Shown here: one piece after another, positions 1 through 10,990 of the stretch
Position numbering within the stretch: the stretch's first letter is position 1
Layout: every line of letters begins with the position of its first letter
DNA from: Halomonas sp.
Lineage (GTDB): Bacteria > Pseudomonadota > Gammaproteobacteria > Pseudomonadales > Halomonadaceae
Length of the DNA: 64,000 nt
Reading direction: 5' to 3'
Assembly (NCBI RefSeq): GCF_017515565.1
Contig: NZ_JAFWFN010000023.1
Span: 1 to 64,000 of the forward strand
Notes under the pieces: model-generated
What the model saw: the letters and a program-made list of their open reading frames with translations, nothing else
What the model was told of the DNA's origin: nothing
Databases searched by the model: none
Program-made: the position numbers and the translations under genes

Positions 1-816
1 GCGATATGCCACGGCCTGCTTGGAAAGATCATCATAAACGATCAGTGCGTCTTCACCGCGATCGCGGAAGTACTCACCCATGGTGCAGCCAGAGTAAGCG
101 GCCAGGAACTGCATGGGTGCCGGATCGGCAGCGCCAGCAGCGACAACGATGGTATGTTCCATCGCGCCATGCTCTTCAAGCTTGCGGACGACGTTAGCAA
201 TGGTCGACTGCTTTTGACCGATGGCTACGTAGACACAGGTAACGCCTTTGCCTTTCTGGTTGATGATCGCATCGATAGCAATAGCGGACTTACCAATCTG
301 ACGGTCACCGATGATCAGCTCACGCTGACCACGACCGATCGGCACCATGGCATCAATAGATTTCAAACCGGTTTGGATTGGCTCATCAACGGACTGACGG
401 GTAATAACGCCTGGCGCTACTTTTTCTACCGCGTCGGTCATTTTCGCGTTGATGTCGCCTTTGCCGTCGATGGGGTTACCCAACGCATCGACAACACGAC
501 CAATCAGCTCAGGGCCCACCGGCACTTCAAGAATACGACCGGTACACTGGGCGGTCATACCTTCTTCAAGCTGCAGGTAGTCACCCAGGACAACGGCACC
601 TACGGAGTCACGCTCCAGGTTAAGTACCATGCCGAAAATGCTGTTGGGGAATTCAATCATTTCACCAAACATCGCGTCTTCGAGGCCGTGAATTTTCACG
701 ATACCGTCGGAAACGCTGACGATGGTGCCCTGATTACGGGCTTCGGATGCGACGTCAAGCTTTTCAATTCGCTGCTTGATGATGTCGCTGATCTCGGAAG
801 GATTCAGTTGCTGCAT
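1..816 (-). CDS. atpA: ATP synthase F1 subunit alpha (partial)
   Basis: This is the N-terminal part of the alpha subunit of the F1 catalytic head of ATP synthase; the gene runs off the left edge of the window. Translating the minus strand from the ATG at 816 gives [20 protein letters not shown], the usual alpha start. It is followed by the beta-barrel domain and the nucleotide-binding domain with the P-loop GDRQIGKSA. Alpha subunits bind ATP non-catalytically and surround the gamma shaft with beta. A GAGGGA ribosome site sits just before the start. The gene follows atpH by 16 bases, in standard atp operon order. Long open frames on the plus strand over this region are shadows. Confidence 0.97.
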   Translation of the reverse strand, partial: MQQLNPSEISDIIKQRIEKLDVASEARNQGTIVSVSDGIVKIHGLEDAMFGEMIEFPNSIFGMVLNLERDSVGAVVLGDYLQLEEGMTAQCTGRILEVPVGPELIGRVVDALGNPIDGKGDINAKMTDAVEKVAPGVITRQSVDEPIQTGLKSIDAMVPIGRGQRELIIGDRQIGKSAIAIDAIINQKGKGVTCVYVAIGQKQSTIANVVRKLEEHGAMEHTIVVAAGAADPAPMQFLAAYSGCTMGEYFRDRGEDALIVYDDLSKQAVAYR

Positions 817-832
817 GCCATGTCCCTCAGAC

Positions 833-1369
833 TCAAATGGTCAGCGCTTCGGAAAGGCGGTTCAATCGACCACGCACCGACCCGTCAATGACGGTGTCGC
901 CGGCACGCAGGATGACACCGCCAATAAGCGACTTGTCCACCTGAGTAGTAATGGAGATTTCGCGATTCAGACGTTTCTTGAGCGCGGTTGCTAGCTTGGT
1001 CTTCTGCTTGCTGTCCAGCTTGTAAGCTGAAACCACAGTGACGTCGATACGCTTTTCATGCTCTGCGCGTAGGCGCTCAAACTGATCAGCAATAGCATCC
1101 AGCGTCGCTAAGCGGCGCTGATCAGCTAAGGTGGTCAGAAAGCGTTTAAACGCATCATCTGCGTTGTCGGTCAGCATTTCTGCCAACAGTTCCACTTTCT
1201 TTTCACTGCTGAGTTTAGGACTACCTAACAGGCCAGCAACTTGGCGATCTTTGACGATTGATCCCGCCATTGCCAGTGCCTGTGACCAAGCGTCAAGCGC
1301 CTGATGATCGCGCGCGTATTCAAACGCCGCTTTGGCGTAAGGACGAGCGACGGTAGATTGTTCCGCCAT
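833..1369 (-). CDS. atpH: ATP synthase F1 subunit delta
   Basis: This 178-residue protein is the delta subunit, part of the peripheral stalk that ties the top of F1 to the b subunits so that the head does not rotate with the shaft. The N-terminal six-helix domain begins [19 protein letters not shown], typical of the family, and the C-terminal part carries the conserved [16 protein letters not shown] stretch. Its length matches the usual 177 residues. It lies 11 bases after atpF and 16 before atpA and is surely co-transcribed with them. Cytoplasmic, membrane-associated. Confidence 0.96.
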   Translation of the reverse strand: MAEQSTVARPYAKAAFEYARDHQALDAWSQALAMAGSIVKDRQVAGLLGSPKLSSEKKVELLAEMLTDNADDAFKRFLTTLADQRRLATLDAIADQFERLRAEHEKRIDVTVVSAYKLDSKQKTKLATALKKRLNREISITTQVDKSLIGGVILRAGDTVIDGSVRGRLNRLSEALTI

Positions 1370-1380
1370 GGGTCACCTCC

Positions 1381-1851
1381 TTACAGTTCAGCGGCAAGCT
1401 TATCAAGCAAGTCGCGGTGCGCTTTCTCGTCAACAGAGGCTTCAAGAACACGCTCAGCGCCTACGATCGCAAGGTGGGAAACCTGTGCACGCAGTTCGTC
1501 TTTCGCGCGATTAATTTCTTGCTCAATTTCTGCCCGAGCATTGGTAACCAAACGCTCGCCTTCGGCACGCGCTTGTTCACGTGCTTCTTCGATCATTTGG
1601 GCAGAACGCTTGTTTGCTTGCTCGAGAATTTGAGAAGCCTGCTCTTTGCTTTCACGCAGTGTCTGTTCTGCGCGTTCTTGAGCCAGCTCAAGGTCGCGGG
1701 TAGCACGGCTAGCTGCGTCCAAGCCATCAGCAATTTTCTTTTGACGCTCGTGAAGCGCGTTGCTGATCGGAGGCCACACATACTTTATGCAAAACCAGAC
1801 AAAGATCGCGAAGGCGATCGTCTGCCCGATAAGCGTCATGTTGATATTCAC
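1381..1851 (-). CDS. atpF: ATP synthase F0 subunit b
   Basis: This 156-residue subunit forms the peripheral stalk of ATP synthase. It has one N-terminal membrane helix (about residues 5-25, [20 protein letters not shown]) followed by a long charged, heptad-rich helix reaching to about residue 140, which dimerises and contacts delta. Length and layout match E. coli AtpF (156 residues). It lies between atpE and atpH. Nothing is unusual. Confidence 0.96.
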   Translation of the reverse strand: MNINMTLIGQTIAFAIFVWFCIKYVWPPISNALHERQKKIADGLDAASRATRDLELAQERAEQTLRESKEQASQILEQANKRSAQMIEEAREQARAEGERLVTNARAEIEQEINRAKDELRAQVSHLAIVGAERVLEASVDEKAHRDLLDKLAAEL

Positions 1852-1927
1852 AGGGATGTACCTCTGACAAATTCGTGGCGACCGGAGTGAAACAAAACCG
1901 AGCGGAGAGCCGCTCGGTCAAGCTGCA

Positions 1928-2155
1928 TTAACCGGCAACAACGAAGATCAGGTACATCGCGATACCAACACCGATCATCGGAACGGCGTCAAGCAGACCC
2001 GCCATGATGAAGGTGCGGGTTTGCAGCTGGTCGCTAAGTTCTGGCTGACGTGCGGTGTTGTCCAACAATTTGCCACCCAGCATGGCGAAACCAAAACCAG
2101 TAGTCAGGGCGCTAACACTGATCATGAAGGCAGCTGCAATGTAGACGATTTCCAT
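1928..2155 (-). CDS. atpE: ATP synthase F0 subunit c
   Basis: This 75-residue hairpin membrane protein makes up the rotor ring. Helix 1 contains a small-residue stretch (about residues 15-30), the polar loop carries RQPE at 36-39, and helix 2 carries the ion-binding acid Asp56 in LLDAVPMIGVG. The ring binder is Asp followed by Ala, and helix 1 has no Gln/Glu sodium ligand. The sequence therefore points to proton rather than sodium coupling, even though the organism appears to be a halophile. It lies between atpB and atpF, and AGGAG precedes the start. Confidence 0.97.
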   Translation of the reverse strand: MEIVYIAAAFMISVSALTTGFGFAMLGGKLLDNTARQPELSDQLQTRTFIMAGLLDAVPMIGVGIAMYLIFVVAG

Positions 2156-2225
2156 GATGAAACTCCTAATAGTGCGTTAAGTTCAAGGGTTAAGGTTAAG
2201 GGTTATTGCAAAGCGTTGCTCTTGA

Positions 2226-3062
<837 letters not shown>

Positions 3063-3068
3063 TCAAGT

Positions 3069-3473
3069 TTAAGGGGTTGACCGCTCGTGTACGAGCCAGG
3101 GAGCTAGCCAGTACATGAGTTGGGCCACCACATAGGCGACAAAGAAAAAAGCTGGGTTTGAAGGGGGCACTGATACTAGCACAATCGCGAATAGCGCCAC
3201 CGTCAAACCAAACTTACCTGCAGCTGCCTGATAAAAATTCAGTACATTTTGTTTAGATTGCCTGCCTGTGCGCCGCAGACCACGCCACACAAAATAGATG
3301 CCTGGCAATATGCTGACCACGCCACCCATAAAGGCTGATAATGCTGCTTGGCTTCCTGAAACGCCGCCAGCAAGTGCCATAATGAGGGCTGTTACTACTA
3401 ACTGAGCTTGAAATAGCCTTTTAAAATCTAACGTGCGACGTTGAGCAGTAGAGACATTTTGCACGTTGATCAC
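3069..3473 (-). CDS. atpI: ATP synthase accessory protein I
   Basis: This 134-residue membrane protein is encoded first in the atp operon. It has about four hydrophobic segments, and the second carries the GGVSGSQAALSAFMGGVVSI pattern of the AtpI family, which assists c-ring assembly or ion supply. The gene ends 15 bases before atpB. The assignment rests on position and topology together, since the family is poorly conserved. The strong promoter 80 bases upstream fits its place as first gene. Confidence 0.9.
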   Translation of the reverse strand: MINVQNVSTAQRRTLDFKRLFQAQLVVTALIMALAGGVSGSQAALSAFMGGVVSILPGIYFVWRGLRRTGRQSKQNVLNFYQAAAGKFGLTVALFAIVLVSVPPSNPAFFFVAYVVAQLMYWLAPWLVHERSTP

Positions 3474-3555
3474 TACTCCCGACTGCTTTTACCAGCGTTG
3501 AGCGTTATTGCCTGACGCCTATCGTCCCACATAACCTTTTAACAAACACCGGCGG

Positions 3556-3584
3556 ATTATAGGGAAGCGCTATCACACCTTCAA
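3556..3584 (-). promoter_or_regulatory. Sigma70 promoter of the atp operon
   Basis: On the minus strand, TTGAAG (3584-3579) and a perfect TATAAT (3561-3556) are separated by 17 bases. They lie 83 bases upstream of atpI in the 203-base gap after parB. This is the best sigma70-like promoter I can read in the window, as expected for a strongly expressed operon. It was read by eye; no transcript data were available. Confidence 0.75.
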
Positions 3585-3676
3585 CCGAAGTTGCACGGAT
3601 TTGACGCGTTTTGGCAACTACTTGCGACCAAAGGGTTAAAGAAATGGCTATATAACCCGCCTATTTTATAAGCCTG

Positions 3677-4606
3677 CTATTTAATGTGCGCCAAGATACC
3701 GTCTAATTCTTCGAGACTGGTATAGCGAATAGTGACTTTGCCTTTGCCTTTCTGCCCGTGATCTATCGAGACAGGCGCACCTAATAGCTCACCTAAGTGG
3801 GTTTCTAATCTTGCGACGTCTGGCGTTTTAGCTGTACGTGACTGAGGCTGGATAGGCGTCTGACTCGTTTGAACCTTTTTGACCAACGCTTCGGTGGCCC
3901 GCACAGTAAGGTCATTATTGACCACCTCATGGGCAACCTGACGTTGCTGTGCGCTGTTAAGCGATAGCAGTGCCCGTGCATGCCCCATATCGAGATCGCC
4001 GCGCTCAAGCAGCGTTTGTACTTCAGGATCCAGCGCTAATAAGCGCAATAAGTTAGCTACCTGGGTACGCGATTTACCCACCGCATCGGCTATTTGCTGT
4101 TGAGTAAGCTCAAATTCATCACCCAAGCGTTTTAGCGCCAGGGCTTCTTCGATGGCGTTAAGGTTCTCACGCTGAATGTTTTCAATCAGCGCAAGGGCAA
4201 GCGCCACTTCATCGGTGACGTCGCGGATAACCGCAGGGATAACATCCAGCTCTGCCAACTGAGCAGCACGCCAGCGCCGTTCACCGGCAATAATCTCGTA
4301 GCGATCTTTCCCTACGGGACGCACCACGATGGGCTGCATGACCCCTTGGGCGCGAATAGAATCCGCGAGTTCTTCAAGTGCTTCGGGCTGGATATCCCGG
4401 CGAGGCTGATACTTGCCGCGGGAAAGCTGGCCTAAGGGCAGACGCTCTAGGCGCTCCGCTGACGCATCATGGGAGGCCGCGGGCAATAACGGAGCGTCTG
4501 CGCTATCTAGCGTAGCACCACCGGTTAAATCTAAACTGTCACGACGACGGGCGCCCGCACCAATCAGGGCATCCAGGCCACGTCCTAGCGCGCGTTTACG
4601 CGTCAT
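3677..4606 (-). CDS. parB: Chromosome partitioning protein ParB
   Basis: This 309-residue CTP-dependent DNA clamp loads at parS sites and spreads to form the origin partition complex with ParA and SMC. The N-terminal leader RKRALGRGLDALIGAG is typical. The ParB/Srx domain includes the GERRWRAAQLAEL CTP-binding motif, a helix-turn-helix follows (TQQQIADAVGKSRTQVANLL), and a dimerisation domain ends the protein. It lies 43 bases after parA. Its likely targets, four perfect parS sites, lie about 29-33 kb away around recF-gyrB. Confidence 0.97.
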   Translation of the reverse strand: MTRKRALGRGLDALIGAGARRRDSLDLTGGATLDSADAPLLPAASHDASAERLERLPLGQLSRGKYQPRRDIQPEALEELADSIRAQGVMQPIVVRPVGKDRYEIIAGERRWRAAQLAELDVIPAVIRDVTDEVALALALIENIQRENLNAIEEALALKRLGDEFELTQQQIADAVGKSRTQVANLLRLLALDPEVQTLLERGDLDMGHARALLSLNSAQQRQVAHEVVNNDLTVRATEALVKKVQTSQTPIQPQSRTAKTPDVARLETHLGELLGAPVSIDHGQKGKGKVTIRYTSLEELDGILAHIK

Positions 4607-4649
4607 TCGCTTCCCCTCGAACTTTTAGCAATACGTAACTGCGGCATCG

Positions 4650-5417
4650 TTATAGTGACAGTCGACGAATCATCTCTTTAGCTAGCACCCTATACGCCTG
4701 GCTGCCGCGTGAAAAGCGTGCGTACTGGGTCACTGGCAGCCCATGACTAGGCGCCTCAGCAACTTTTACGTTGCGCGGAATGGTCGTTTTTAACAACGCA
4801 TCACCGAAGAAATCCCGCAACTGTTTGTCGACTTCACGTGTCAAGCTGGTGCGCTTATCGTACATGGTGCGCAAAATGCCAGAAATCGCCAGCTCAGGGT
4901 TAACACTCTGTTTGATTTGCTCCACCGTATCAAGCAGTGCTGACAAGCCTTCCAGCGCGTAAAACTCGCATTGGAGCGGGATGAGCACGCCATCCGCTGC
5001 GGTTAGTGCGTTAACGGTAAGCATATTAAGCGACGGCGGACAGTCGATTAATACCACGTCGTAGTCATCGGCCACTGCGTTAAGCGCCAGCGATAAACGG
5101 CTTTGGCGCTGGTCGATGTCCAGCAGCTCGACTTCGGCCGCAGTTAAGTCGCCGTTGCCGGGTAACACATCAAACTTTACCGGCAGGTTACGCACGATAA
5201 CCTCGTTGGCGGTTGCCTCCCCCAGCAGTACATCGAGTACGCTTTTATCCAGCTCATATTTGTCGATGCCGCTGCCCATGCTGGCATGCCCTTGCGGGTC
5301 TAAATCAACCAGCAGTACACGGCGATCCAGCGCGGCCAGGCTGGCCGCTAGATTTACGGCTGAGGTGGATTTGCCCACGCCGCCTTTTTGGTTGGTCAGG
5401 GCAATGATCTGGCTCAC
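4650..5417 (-). CDS. parA: Chromosome partitioning ATPase ParA (Soj)
   Basis: This 255-residue deviant Walker ATPase moves ParB-bound origins over the nucleoid. The deviant Walker A KGGVGKST is at residues 11-18, followed by the LLVDLDPQGHAS switch and a DVVLIDCPPSL Walker B. It lacks an N-terminal DNA-binding extension, so it is the short chromosomal (Soj) type. Translation starts at GTG, whose G is the last base of the rsmG stop (TAGTG), indicating coupled translation with rsmG. Confidence 0.97.
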   Translation of the reverse strand: MSQIIALTNQKGGVGKSTSAVNLAASLAALDRRVLLVDLDPQGHASMGSGIDKYELDKSVLDVLLGEATANEVIVRNLPVKFDVLPGNGDLTAAEVELLDIDQRQSRLSLALNAVADDYDVVLIDCPPSLNMLTVNALTAADGVLIPLQCEFYALEGLSALLDTVEQIKQSVNPELAISGILRTMYDKRTSLTREVDKQLRDFFGDALLKTTIPRNVKVAEAPSHGLPVTQYARFSRGSQAYRVLAKEMIRRLSL

Positions 5418-6082
5418 TACTCAACTCCTTTTGGGGTCAGAATCAACAGCTGCCGCTCGGCCGTTTCAAAAGGTACGCTCAACAAATGACGCTCTTGGAG
5501 CACGATACCTGGGGGTAAGTGTTTCAATTCTTCATCGGCGCCGGGGCCTTTCATGGCTAGCCACTGTCCGTCTGCCGTCGGTAATGCTTGGGTGAGGGTG
5601 ACAAAATCCACCAAGCTCGCAAACGCCCGTGAAATGACTTGGTCAAACGCTTGGCCGTTAAATTGCTCAACGCGCACTTGGGTGGGGGTAACGTTGTTAA
5701 GCCCTAGTTCCATAACTGCTTGGCGTTGAAAGCGTACTTTCTTACCGTTGCTATCAAGCAGCGTTACCTGCAGCTCAGGCTTGAGAATCGCTAACACTAA
5801 CCCCGGCAACCCCGGCCCAGCGCCTACATCAAGCAACCTTGGCCCATGCACATAAGGGGCCACCGCAGCGCTATCAAGCACGTGACGGGAGACCATCTCT
5901 TCCACATCACGCACTGCGGTGAGGTTATAAGCCTTGTTCCACTTATGCAACAGAGCCAACAACGCTAGCAATTGTTCGCGCTGTAAGGGGCTAACGCTTA
6001 AGTCAAGCGCGTTTAGCCCTTGATCCAAACGGGTCGCAACGCCAGTTGGTAAGCTTGTTATCAGAGGCTGCAAAGGGTTCAT
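5417..6082 (-). CDS. rsmG: 16S rRNA (guanine527-N7)-methyltransferase
   Basis: This 221-residue SAM-dependent methyltransferase (formerly GidB) makes m7G527 in 16S rRNA. The SAM-binding loop [10 protein letters not shown] is at residues 85-94, preceded by [13 protein letters not shown], a family signature. The start overlaps the mnmG stop by four bases (ATGA), and the stop overlaps the parA start by one, so the mnmG-rsmG-parA-parB genes read as one operon. Loss of this enzyme is known to give low-level streptomycin resistance in other bacteria. Confidence 0.97.
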   Translation of the reverse strand: MNPLQPLITSLPTGVATRLDQGLNALDLSVSPLQREQLLALLALLHKWNKAYNLTAVRDVEEMVSRHVLDSAAVAPYVHGPRLLDVGAGPGLPGLVLAILKPELQVTLLDSNGKKVRFQRQAVMELGLNNVTPTQVRVEQFNGQAFDQVISRAFASLVDFVTLTQALPTADGQWLAMKGPGADEELKHLPPGIVLQERHLLSVPFETAERQLLILTPKGVE

Positions 6083-7983
6083 CCGTTAACCACCTCGGCA
6101 CTACTGATTAAGCGACGTTTTTTTAAATGGACTAATAAAATTGATATCGCCGAAGGGGTAACGCCAGAAATGCGTGCTGCATGTGCCAATGTTTCTGGAC
6201 GTGCTTCGCTAAGCTTCTGGCGAATCTCGTTAGAGAGCCCTTCTACCCGGTCATAGTCCAGTCCGGCTGGTAGCGGCGTTGCTTCGTGACGCTTAAGCTT
6301 ATCGATTTCGTCCTGTTGACGTTCAATATAGCCCTGATATTTCGCCTGAATTTGCACTTGCTCGGTAACCGATTCGTCTTCAATGCCAATACTTTCTAAG
6401 CCGGGTAACGTTGCAATATCTGCATAGGTTAGCTCAGGACGCTTAAGCAAGTCGCTTAAACAGTATTCACGCGGCAGCGGCTTACCGGTTTTTTCGGCAA
6501 TCTTATCTGCAGCGGGGGTATTTGGCTGCACCCATACGGTGGCTAGTCGCGCGGTTTCACGCTCGATAGCTTCGCGTTTCTCGCTAAACGCTGCCCAGCG
6601 GGTATCGTCTACCAGACCAAGTTCACGGCCTTTTTCAGTCAACCGCAGATCAGCGTTGTCTTCACGTAACAAAAGACGGTACTCCGCACGGGAAGTAAAC
6701 ATGCGGTAGGGCTCTTTGGTGCCCATGGTAATCAGGTCATCCACCAGTACGCCGAGATAGGCTTCGTCCCGACGAGGGTACCAAGCCTCCAACTGCTTGG
6801 CGCGACGAGCAGCGTTCAAGCCTGCCAGCAGCCCCTGAGCACCTGCTTCTTCATAGCCGGTCGTGCCGTTAATTTGCCCAGCAAAAAACAGATTGTGGAT
6901 AAATTTGGTTTCCAGGGAGTGCTTTAAGTCCCGCGGATCAAAGAAATCGTACTCAATCGCGTAGCCCGGACGCGTGATATGTGCGTTTTCAAGCCCTTTG
7001 ATTGAGCGCACGACCTGTAGCTGAACATCAAACGGCAGTGAGGTGGAAATGCCGTTGGGGTACAGCTCATGGGTATCTAGCCCTTCGGGTTCGATAAATA
7101 CTTGGTGGCTCGATTTATCAGCAAAGCGGTGCACTTTGTCTTCAATCGATGGGCAGTAGCGCGGGCCAATCCCTTCAATAACACCAGAGTACATTGGCGA
7201 GCGGTCTAAATTACCGAGAATAATTTCGTGGGTGCGCTCATTGGTGTGCGCAATGTGGCAACTCACCTGCTGAGGGTGCATATCCCGAGAGCCCAAATAA
7301 GACATGACGGGTGTTGGCGTATCGCCGGGCTGCTCTTCTAGCTGCGAAAAATCGACGGTTTTGGCATCAATACGCGGTGGCGTGCCGGTTTTTAGCCGGT
7401 CAACGCGAAACGGCAGCGCACGCAGCCGTTCTGCTAAAGCGTTGGAGGGCGGATCACCCGCCCGGCCACCGCGGCTCTGATCCAATCCAATGTGGATAAC
7501 ACCGCCTAAAAACGTTCCCGTTGAAAGCACTACTGAGTCGGCATGAAAGCGAATGCCGGTTTCAGTAACAACGCCGCGGACTGTTTGGTTATCCACAACC
7601 AAGTCGCCAGCGGCTTGCTGAAATATCGTCAAATTTGGCTGATTTTCGAGCATGCCGCGGATCGCTGCTTTGTAGCGAATGCGGTCAGCCTGGGCACGAG
7701 TAGCGCGAACGGCTGGGCCTTTGCGTGCGTTTAATACACGAAACTGGATGCCGGCTAAATCCGTGGCTAGCCCCATTGCACCACCAAGTGCATCAATTTC
7801 TTTCACCAGGTGGCTTTTGCCGATCCCACCAATCGCCGGGTTGCACGACATTTGGCCGAGCGTCTCGATGTTGTGGGTTAGCAATAGGGTTTGACAACCC
7901 ATACGAGCAGAGGCCAGTGCGGCTTCAGTTCCCGCATGGCCACCGCCGATGACAATCACGTCAAAGCGGTCGGGATAGTTCAA
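6079..7983 (-). CDS. mnmG: tRNA uridine-34 carboxymethylaminomethyl enzyme MnmG
   Basis: This 634-residue FAD protein (GidA) works with MnmE to add the cmnm5 group at the wobble uridine of several tRNAs. The N-terminal Rossmann motif is [13 protein letters not shown]; downstream, [20 protein letters not shown] is the family signature. The C-terminal helical domain that binds MnmE is complete. Its partner gene mnmE lies almost 18 kb away instead of adjacent, as in Pseudomonas. The 553-base region upstream is rich in DnaA-box-like sites. Confidence 0.97.
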   Translation of the reverse strand: MNYPDRFDVIVIGGGHAGTEAALASARMGCQTLLLTHNIETLGQMSCNPAIGGIGKSHLVKEIDALGGAMGLATDLAGIQFRVLNARKGPAVRATRAQADRIRYKAAIRGMLENQPNLTIFQQAAGDLVVDNQTVRGVVTETGIRFHADSVVLSTGTFLGGVIHIGLDQSRGGRAGDPPSNALAERLRALPFRVDRLKTGTPPRIDAKTVDFSQLEEQPGDTPTPVMSYLGSRDMHPQQVSCHIAHTNERTHEIILGNLDRSPMYSGVIEGIGPRYCPSIEDKVHRFADKSSHQVFIEPEGLDTHELYPNGISTSLPFDVQLQVVRSIKGLENAHITRPGYAIEYDFFDPRDLKHSLETKFIHNLFFAGQINGTTGYEEAGAQGLLAGLNAARRAKQLEAWYPRRDEAYLGVLVDDLITMGTKEPYRMFTSRAEYRLLLREDNADLRLTEKGRELGLVDDTRWAAFSEKREAIERETARLATVWVQPNTPAADKIAEKTGKPLPREYCLSDLLKRPELTYADIATLPGLESIGIEDESVTEQVQIQAKYQGYIERQQDEIDKLKRHEATPLPAGLDYDRVEGLSNEIRQKLSEARPETLAHAARISGVTPSAISILLVHLKKRRLISSAEVVNG

Positions 7984-8536
7984 AAGACACCTCGTCTTGT
8001 GCCACTAGGCACGCATTTTGTGAACCAGTGAATGAGCACTGGTGAGTAAGCCGGCCAGTATAAACCTCCTGTGGGTAACCGTCAGGTTTTTCCACACCCC
8101 AAATAACTACTTCACCTATTATTAATAACAAAATAAAAATATATAAGAGAAGTTCTGTTAATGCTGTAACTACTAGTGTGGACAAAATCTGTGTACAACT
8201 TATTTTTTACTATAAAAAACATGTGTTTACATTGTTGGTATTTAGGCGTTTAAACGGAGGAGTGCCTGCGTAGAAGCGGTGTTTGAGCTGTGGATGAAAA
8301 GGCGACTTACACACAGGGCCAACTAATAAGAGGTTATCCACCCAACCATACCGACTTTGTTACCGCACCTGTGAACAAGGCATCAGCCTATCACTTGAAT
8401 TGCTGATAGGTACCCATGGCAAGGGATGTAGAGCAGTTACGTTGCAAAGCTAAAAAATAGTATCCACAGGCAAAAAAAATGGCCTGTCGCAGTGACAGGC
8501 CATAAAACGGGCAATTATTAGTGGTTTTTGATCCCT
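7984..8536. other. Origin-like AT-rich intergenic region upstream of mnmG
   Basis: This 553-base non-coding stretch combines an AT-rich tract (about 8100-8260) with at least eight nonamers one mismatch (in a few cases two) from the DnaA box TTATCCACA: 8070-8078, 8088-8096, 8177-8185, 8190-8198, 8289-8297, 8334-8342, 8370-8378 and 8460-8468. None is perfect. The position next to mnmG matches oriC of enterics. Flanking genes do not diverge here, so it may be a relict or accessory origin, or a DnaA-regulated promoter for mnmG. A 74-codon minus-strand frame across the start of mnmG lacks any sign of being real. Confidence 0.5.
8472..8502 (-). terminator. Terminator of the amino-acid ABC transporter operon
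   Basis: A nine-base perfect stem, TGGCCTGTC (8480-8488) and GACAGGCCA (8494-8502), is followed on the minus strand by eight T residues. It is a textbook rho-independent terminator just after the ATPase gene. Confidence 0.9.
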
Positions 8537-9295
8537 CTAATGCTTTAACACGCGCGCTAAAAATGATTGGGTACGCTCATGTTGTGGGGCATCGAAGAGT
8601 TGTTCGGGCGGACCTTGTTCGGTGATTTCTCCTTTGTGAATAAAAATAACCCGGTCAGCCACTTCTCGTGCAAAGCTCATTTCGTGGGTAACGATCACCA
8701 TGGTCATGCCCTCTTTGGCTAGTTCACGCATGGCATCCAGTACTTCACCGATCATTTCCGGGTCAAGCGCTGAGGTAGGCTCATCGAACAGCATCAGCCG
8801 TGGCTCCATAGCCAACGCACGGGCTAGCGCAACGCGCTGCTGCTGGCCACCTGAGAGCTGGCTTGGGTACTTATCAACCTGGTCGGTAATACCAACGCGC
8901 TCAAGCAATCGGTGGGCCGTTTCTTGAGCGTCCTGACGGCTCCAACCGCGTACTTTCATCGGGGCAAGGGTAATATTGTCCCGCACGGTTAGGTGGGGAA
9001 ACAGGTTAAATTGCTGAAACACCATGCCCACTTCGGTACGAATGGTTTGAAGCGCTTTGCCGCTTTTACCGTGGGGTAAGAGTTCGTTGCTATCCACATT
9101 TAGCGAGCCGGATTGAAACTCTTCAAGGCCATTAATACAGCGAATCAACGTCGATTTACCGGAGCCACTGGCACCAATCACGACCACTACTTCGCCAGGG
9201 ACAATCTCAAGATCAATATTATTGAGTACGTGCAGGCTGCCAAAATGTTTGTTGAGCTGCTGCATACGCACAATGGGCTGTGTTGCGTTATTCAT
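8537..9295 (-). CDS. Polar amino-acid ABC transporter ATPase
   Basis: This 252-residue ATPase powers uptake of a polar amino acid (GlnQ/HisP family). Walker [10 protein letters not shown] is at residues 41-49, the signature LSGGQ at 147-151, and Walker B LMLFDE at 167-172, followed by the D-loop and the switch histidine in IVTHEMSFA. It lies 11 bases downstream of its permease gene and is the last gene of the operon. The substrate (glutamine, glutamate, arginine or another) cannot be read from the ATPase. Confidence 0.93.
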   Translation of the reverse strand: MNNATQPIVRMQQLNKHFGSLHVLNNIDLEIVPGEVVVVIGASGSGKSTLIRCINGLEEFQSGSLNVDSNELLPHGKSGKALQTIRTEVGMVFQQFNLFPHLTVRDNITLAPMKVRGWSRQDAQETAHRLLERVGITDQVDKYPSQLSGGQQQRVALARALAMEPRLMLFDEPTSALDPEMIGEVLDAMRELAKEGMTMVIVTHEMSFAREVADRVIFIHKGEITEQGPPEQLFDAPQHERTQSFLARVLKH

Positions 9296-9306
9296 TGCGC
9301 TTGTCC

Positions 9307-9978
9307 TTATTGTCCGACGAGGCCTCTGCGCTCTAATTGACGCAGCAAGATGGAGAGAGTCCAGGTAATGGCGAGGTACATCAGCGCCACCATGAAGTAG
9401 ACCTCAAGGGCGGTAAACGTGGTCGCGATATAGATCTGGCCTTGGCGTACCAGCTCACCTACCCCTATAACGGAAAACAGCGATGTGTCCTTAATACTGA
9501 TAATGCCTTGGTTGCCTAAGGGCGGGATCATGCGGCGAAACGCTTGGGGCCAAATGACGTAGCGAAACGCTTGGGAGCGGGATAGCCCGAGGGAGAGCGA
9601 TGCTTCGCTCTGGCCACGTTCGATGGATTGAACCCCACCACGCACAATTTCAGAGATATATGCCCCTGAATTAATAGCGATGGCGGCAATACCGGCCACT
9701 AACGCGTTAATAGGGCTGCCCAGTAGCTGCGGCAAGCCATAAAAGATAAACAGTACCTGAACAAGAATAGGGGTACCGCGAAATACTTCGACATAGAAAA
9801 TGGCGGGCCAGCGTAACCAGCGATGGCGGCTGATGCGCAGTAGGCCGAATAAAATACCGATAAAGAAGCCGATGGCGAGACCGCCAAACGAGATCATAAG
9901 CGTCCAGGGGATACCTGGCAGCAAGTGAGGAATTGAGCGAAACGCTGCCGCCCAATCAAACTGAAAAGTGACGTCCAC
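9307..9978 (-). CDS. Polar amino-acid ABC transporter permease
   Basis: This inner-membrane permease of the HisM/GlnP family has about five membrane helices and the EAA loop ([20 protein letters not shown]) that docks the ATPase. I place the start at the GTG at 9978, giving 223 residues. An AGGAG site lies eight bases upstream (9987-9991), and the protein then begins VDVTFQFDW, as in relatives. The open frame extends to 10050, but that extension runs into a GC-rich hairpin. It sits between the binding-protein and ATPase genes. Confidence 0.9.
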   Translation of the reverse strand: MDVTFQFDWAAAFRSIPHLLPGIPWTLMISFGGLAIGFFIGILFGLLRISRHRWLRWPAIFYVEVFRGTPILVQVLFIFYGLPQLLGSPINALVAGIAAIAINSGAYISEIVRGGVQSIERGQSEASLSLGLSRSQAFRYVIWPQAFRRMIPPLGNQGIISIKDTSLFSVIGVGELVRQGQIYIATTFTALEVYFMVALMYLAITWTLSILLRQLERRGLVGQ

Positions 9979-10010
9979 GTGTCTTTCTCCTGAAAGGCAA
10001 CCAAACAACG

Positions 10011-10040
10011 CAGGGCCGGGGGCTAGGCCGCCCGGCCCTG
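10011..10040 (-). terminator. Intercistronic hairpin after the binding-protein gene
   Basis: A perfect ten-base inverted repeat, CAGGGCCGGG (10011-10020) and CCCGGCCCTG (10031-10040), lies between the binding-protein gene and the permease gene and has no T-run. Such hairpins commonly stabilise the upstream message or reduce read-through, so that binding protein exceeds membrane components. That role is inferred. Confidence 0.6.
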
Positions 10041-10068
10041 TGTTAGTCATTCACTGTGTAACGAAGTA

Positions 10069-10842
10069 TTAATCGTCGCTGGGCGTTTCACCGAACCACT
10101 TTTCGTAGATTTCATCGTAGGTGCCATCTTCGCGCATGGCTGCCAGCGCTTCGTTAGCGGGTTCTACCCACTGGCTGCCTTTATGAAACACGATGCCGTA
10201 CTGCTGGCCTTCATACAGCGGGCCTACCACTTTGGTGCGGCCTTCGCCCCGGGTTTGGGAGAAGTAGGCGACGTTAGGAGCATCGTAGAAGGCAGCGTCG
10301 ACGTTACGACCTAATAGGGCCATATACATGTCGCTATTGCCTGGGTAGGGAGTGATGTCGGCATCATCGCCCAGCTGCTCTTGAAGGAAGTCGTAGCTGG
10401 TGGAGCCGATACGGGTAGCAATGGTGAGGCCAGCGAGGTCTTCGATGGTTTCAACATCATCGTTATCCGCTCGGACAATGATTTGCAGACCTGAGTCGTA
10501 GTAGGGGTCGGAGAAATCGACGATCTCTGCGCGCTCGTCGGTAATCGTGACACCCGCAATGGCGATCTCTTGGCTACCGGTTTGCACGGCAGGAATAATA
10601 CCGGCGAACTCCATGGTGGTAAGGTTGACCTCAAAGCCTGCACGATCGGCGACTTCATTAATGATATCCATATCGAAACCGATCATTTCACCGGTTTCGG
10701 GATCCATCATTTCAAAAGGGACAAAGCTTGGGTCGGTGACCACGTTGACGGTGGGCGTCTCGGCCATGGCGGAGGTGGCCATGCTGGCAAGGCCAAAGGT
10801 GACAGCAGTGGCAATGACCGACTTTTGAATAGTGAGTTTCAT
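10069..10842 (-). CDS. Polar amino-acid ABC transporter periplasmic binding protein
   Basis: This 257-residue substrate-binding protein (family 3, GlnH/FliY-like) captures an amino acid in the periplasm for the adjoining permease. A Sec signal peptide ends at about residue 27 (ATSAMA-ET). The mature protein is strongly acidic, as expected for an exported protein of a halophile. Family features include the [20 protein letters not shown] start and the [10 protein letters not shown] segment. The conserved arginine of the amino-acid site is probably in [12 protein letters not shown]. It is first gene of the three-gene operon. Confidence 0.94.
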   Translation of the reverse strand: MKLTIQKSVIATAVTFGLASMATSAMAETPTVNVVTDPSFVPFEMMDPETGEMIGFDMDIINEVADRAGFEVNLTTMEFAGIIPAVQTGSQEIAIAGVTITDERAEIVDFSDPYYDSGLQIIVRADNDDVETIEDLAGLTIATRIGSTSYDFLQEQLGDDADITPYPGNSDMYMALLGRNVDAAFYDAPNVAYFSQTRGEGRTKVVGPLYEGQQYGIVFHKGSQWVEPANEALAAMREDGTYDEIYEKWFGETPSDD

Positions 10843-10932
10843 TAGTTTCCCCGTGTTTTATGTTGTTGTTAGCGATATTTAAAGAAGGTGTTTCTTTAAA
10901 AATCGGGTTAACAACCGTTATTGACCTTTTAA

Positions 10933-10954
10933 CCTTGGCGAGAAACCGCCAAGG
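10933..10954 (-). terminator. Possible erpA terminator hairpin
   Basis: CCTTGGCG (10933-10940) and CGCCAAGG (10947-10954) form an eight-base stem with a six-base loop just past the end of erpA. On the minus strand it is followed only by a weak T/A-rich stretch, so termination strength is uncertain. Confidence 0.45.
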
Positions 10955-10990
10955 CGTCAAGTCACGGGGAGAGCTTGCTACCAACGTTGG

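Noticed and set aside
154-891. 245-codon plus-strand open frame opposite atpA
   Set aside because: It is the antisense shadow of atpA and extends into atpH; its translation resembles no protein and it lacks a ribosome site.
1928-2155. Sodium-coupled ATP synthase in a halophile
   Set aside because: The c subunit has Asp56-Ala57 and no sodium-ligand Gln/Glu in helix 1, so proton coupling is the better reading.
7961-8185. 74-codon minus-strand frame with hydrophobic start, overlapping the mnmG start
   Set aside because: It falls in AT-rich origin-like DNA, overlaps mnmG in another frame and lacks a ribosome site; the hydrophobic stretch follows from T-rich sequence.
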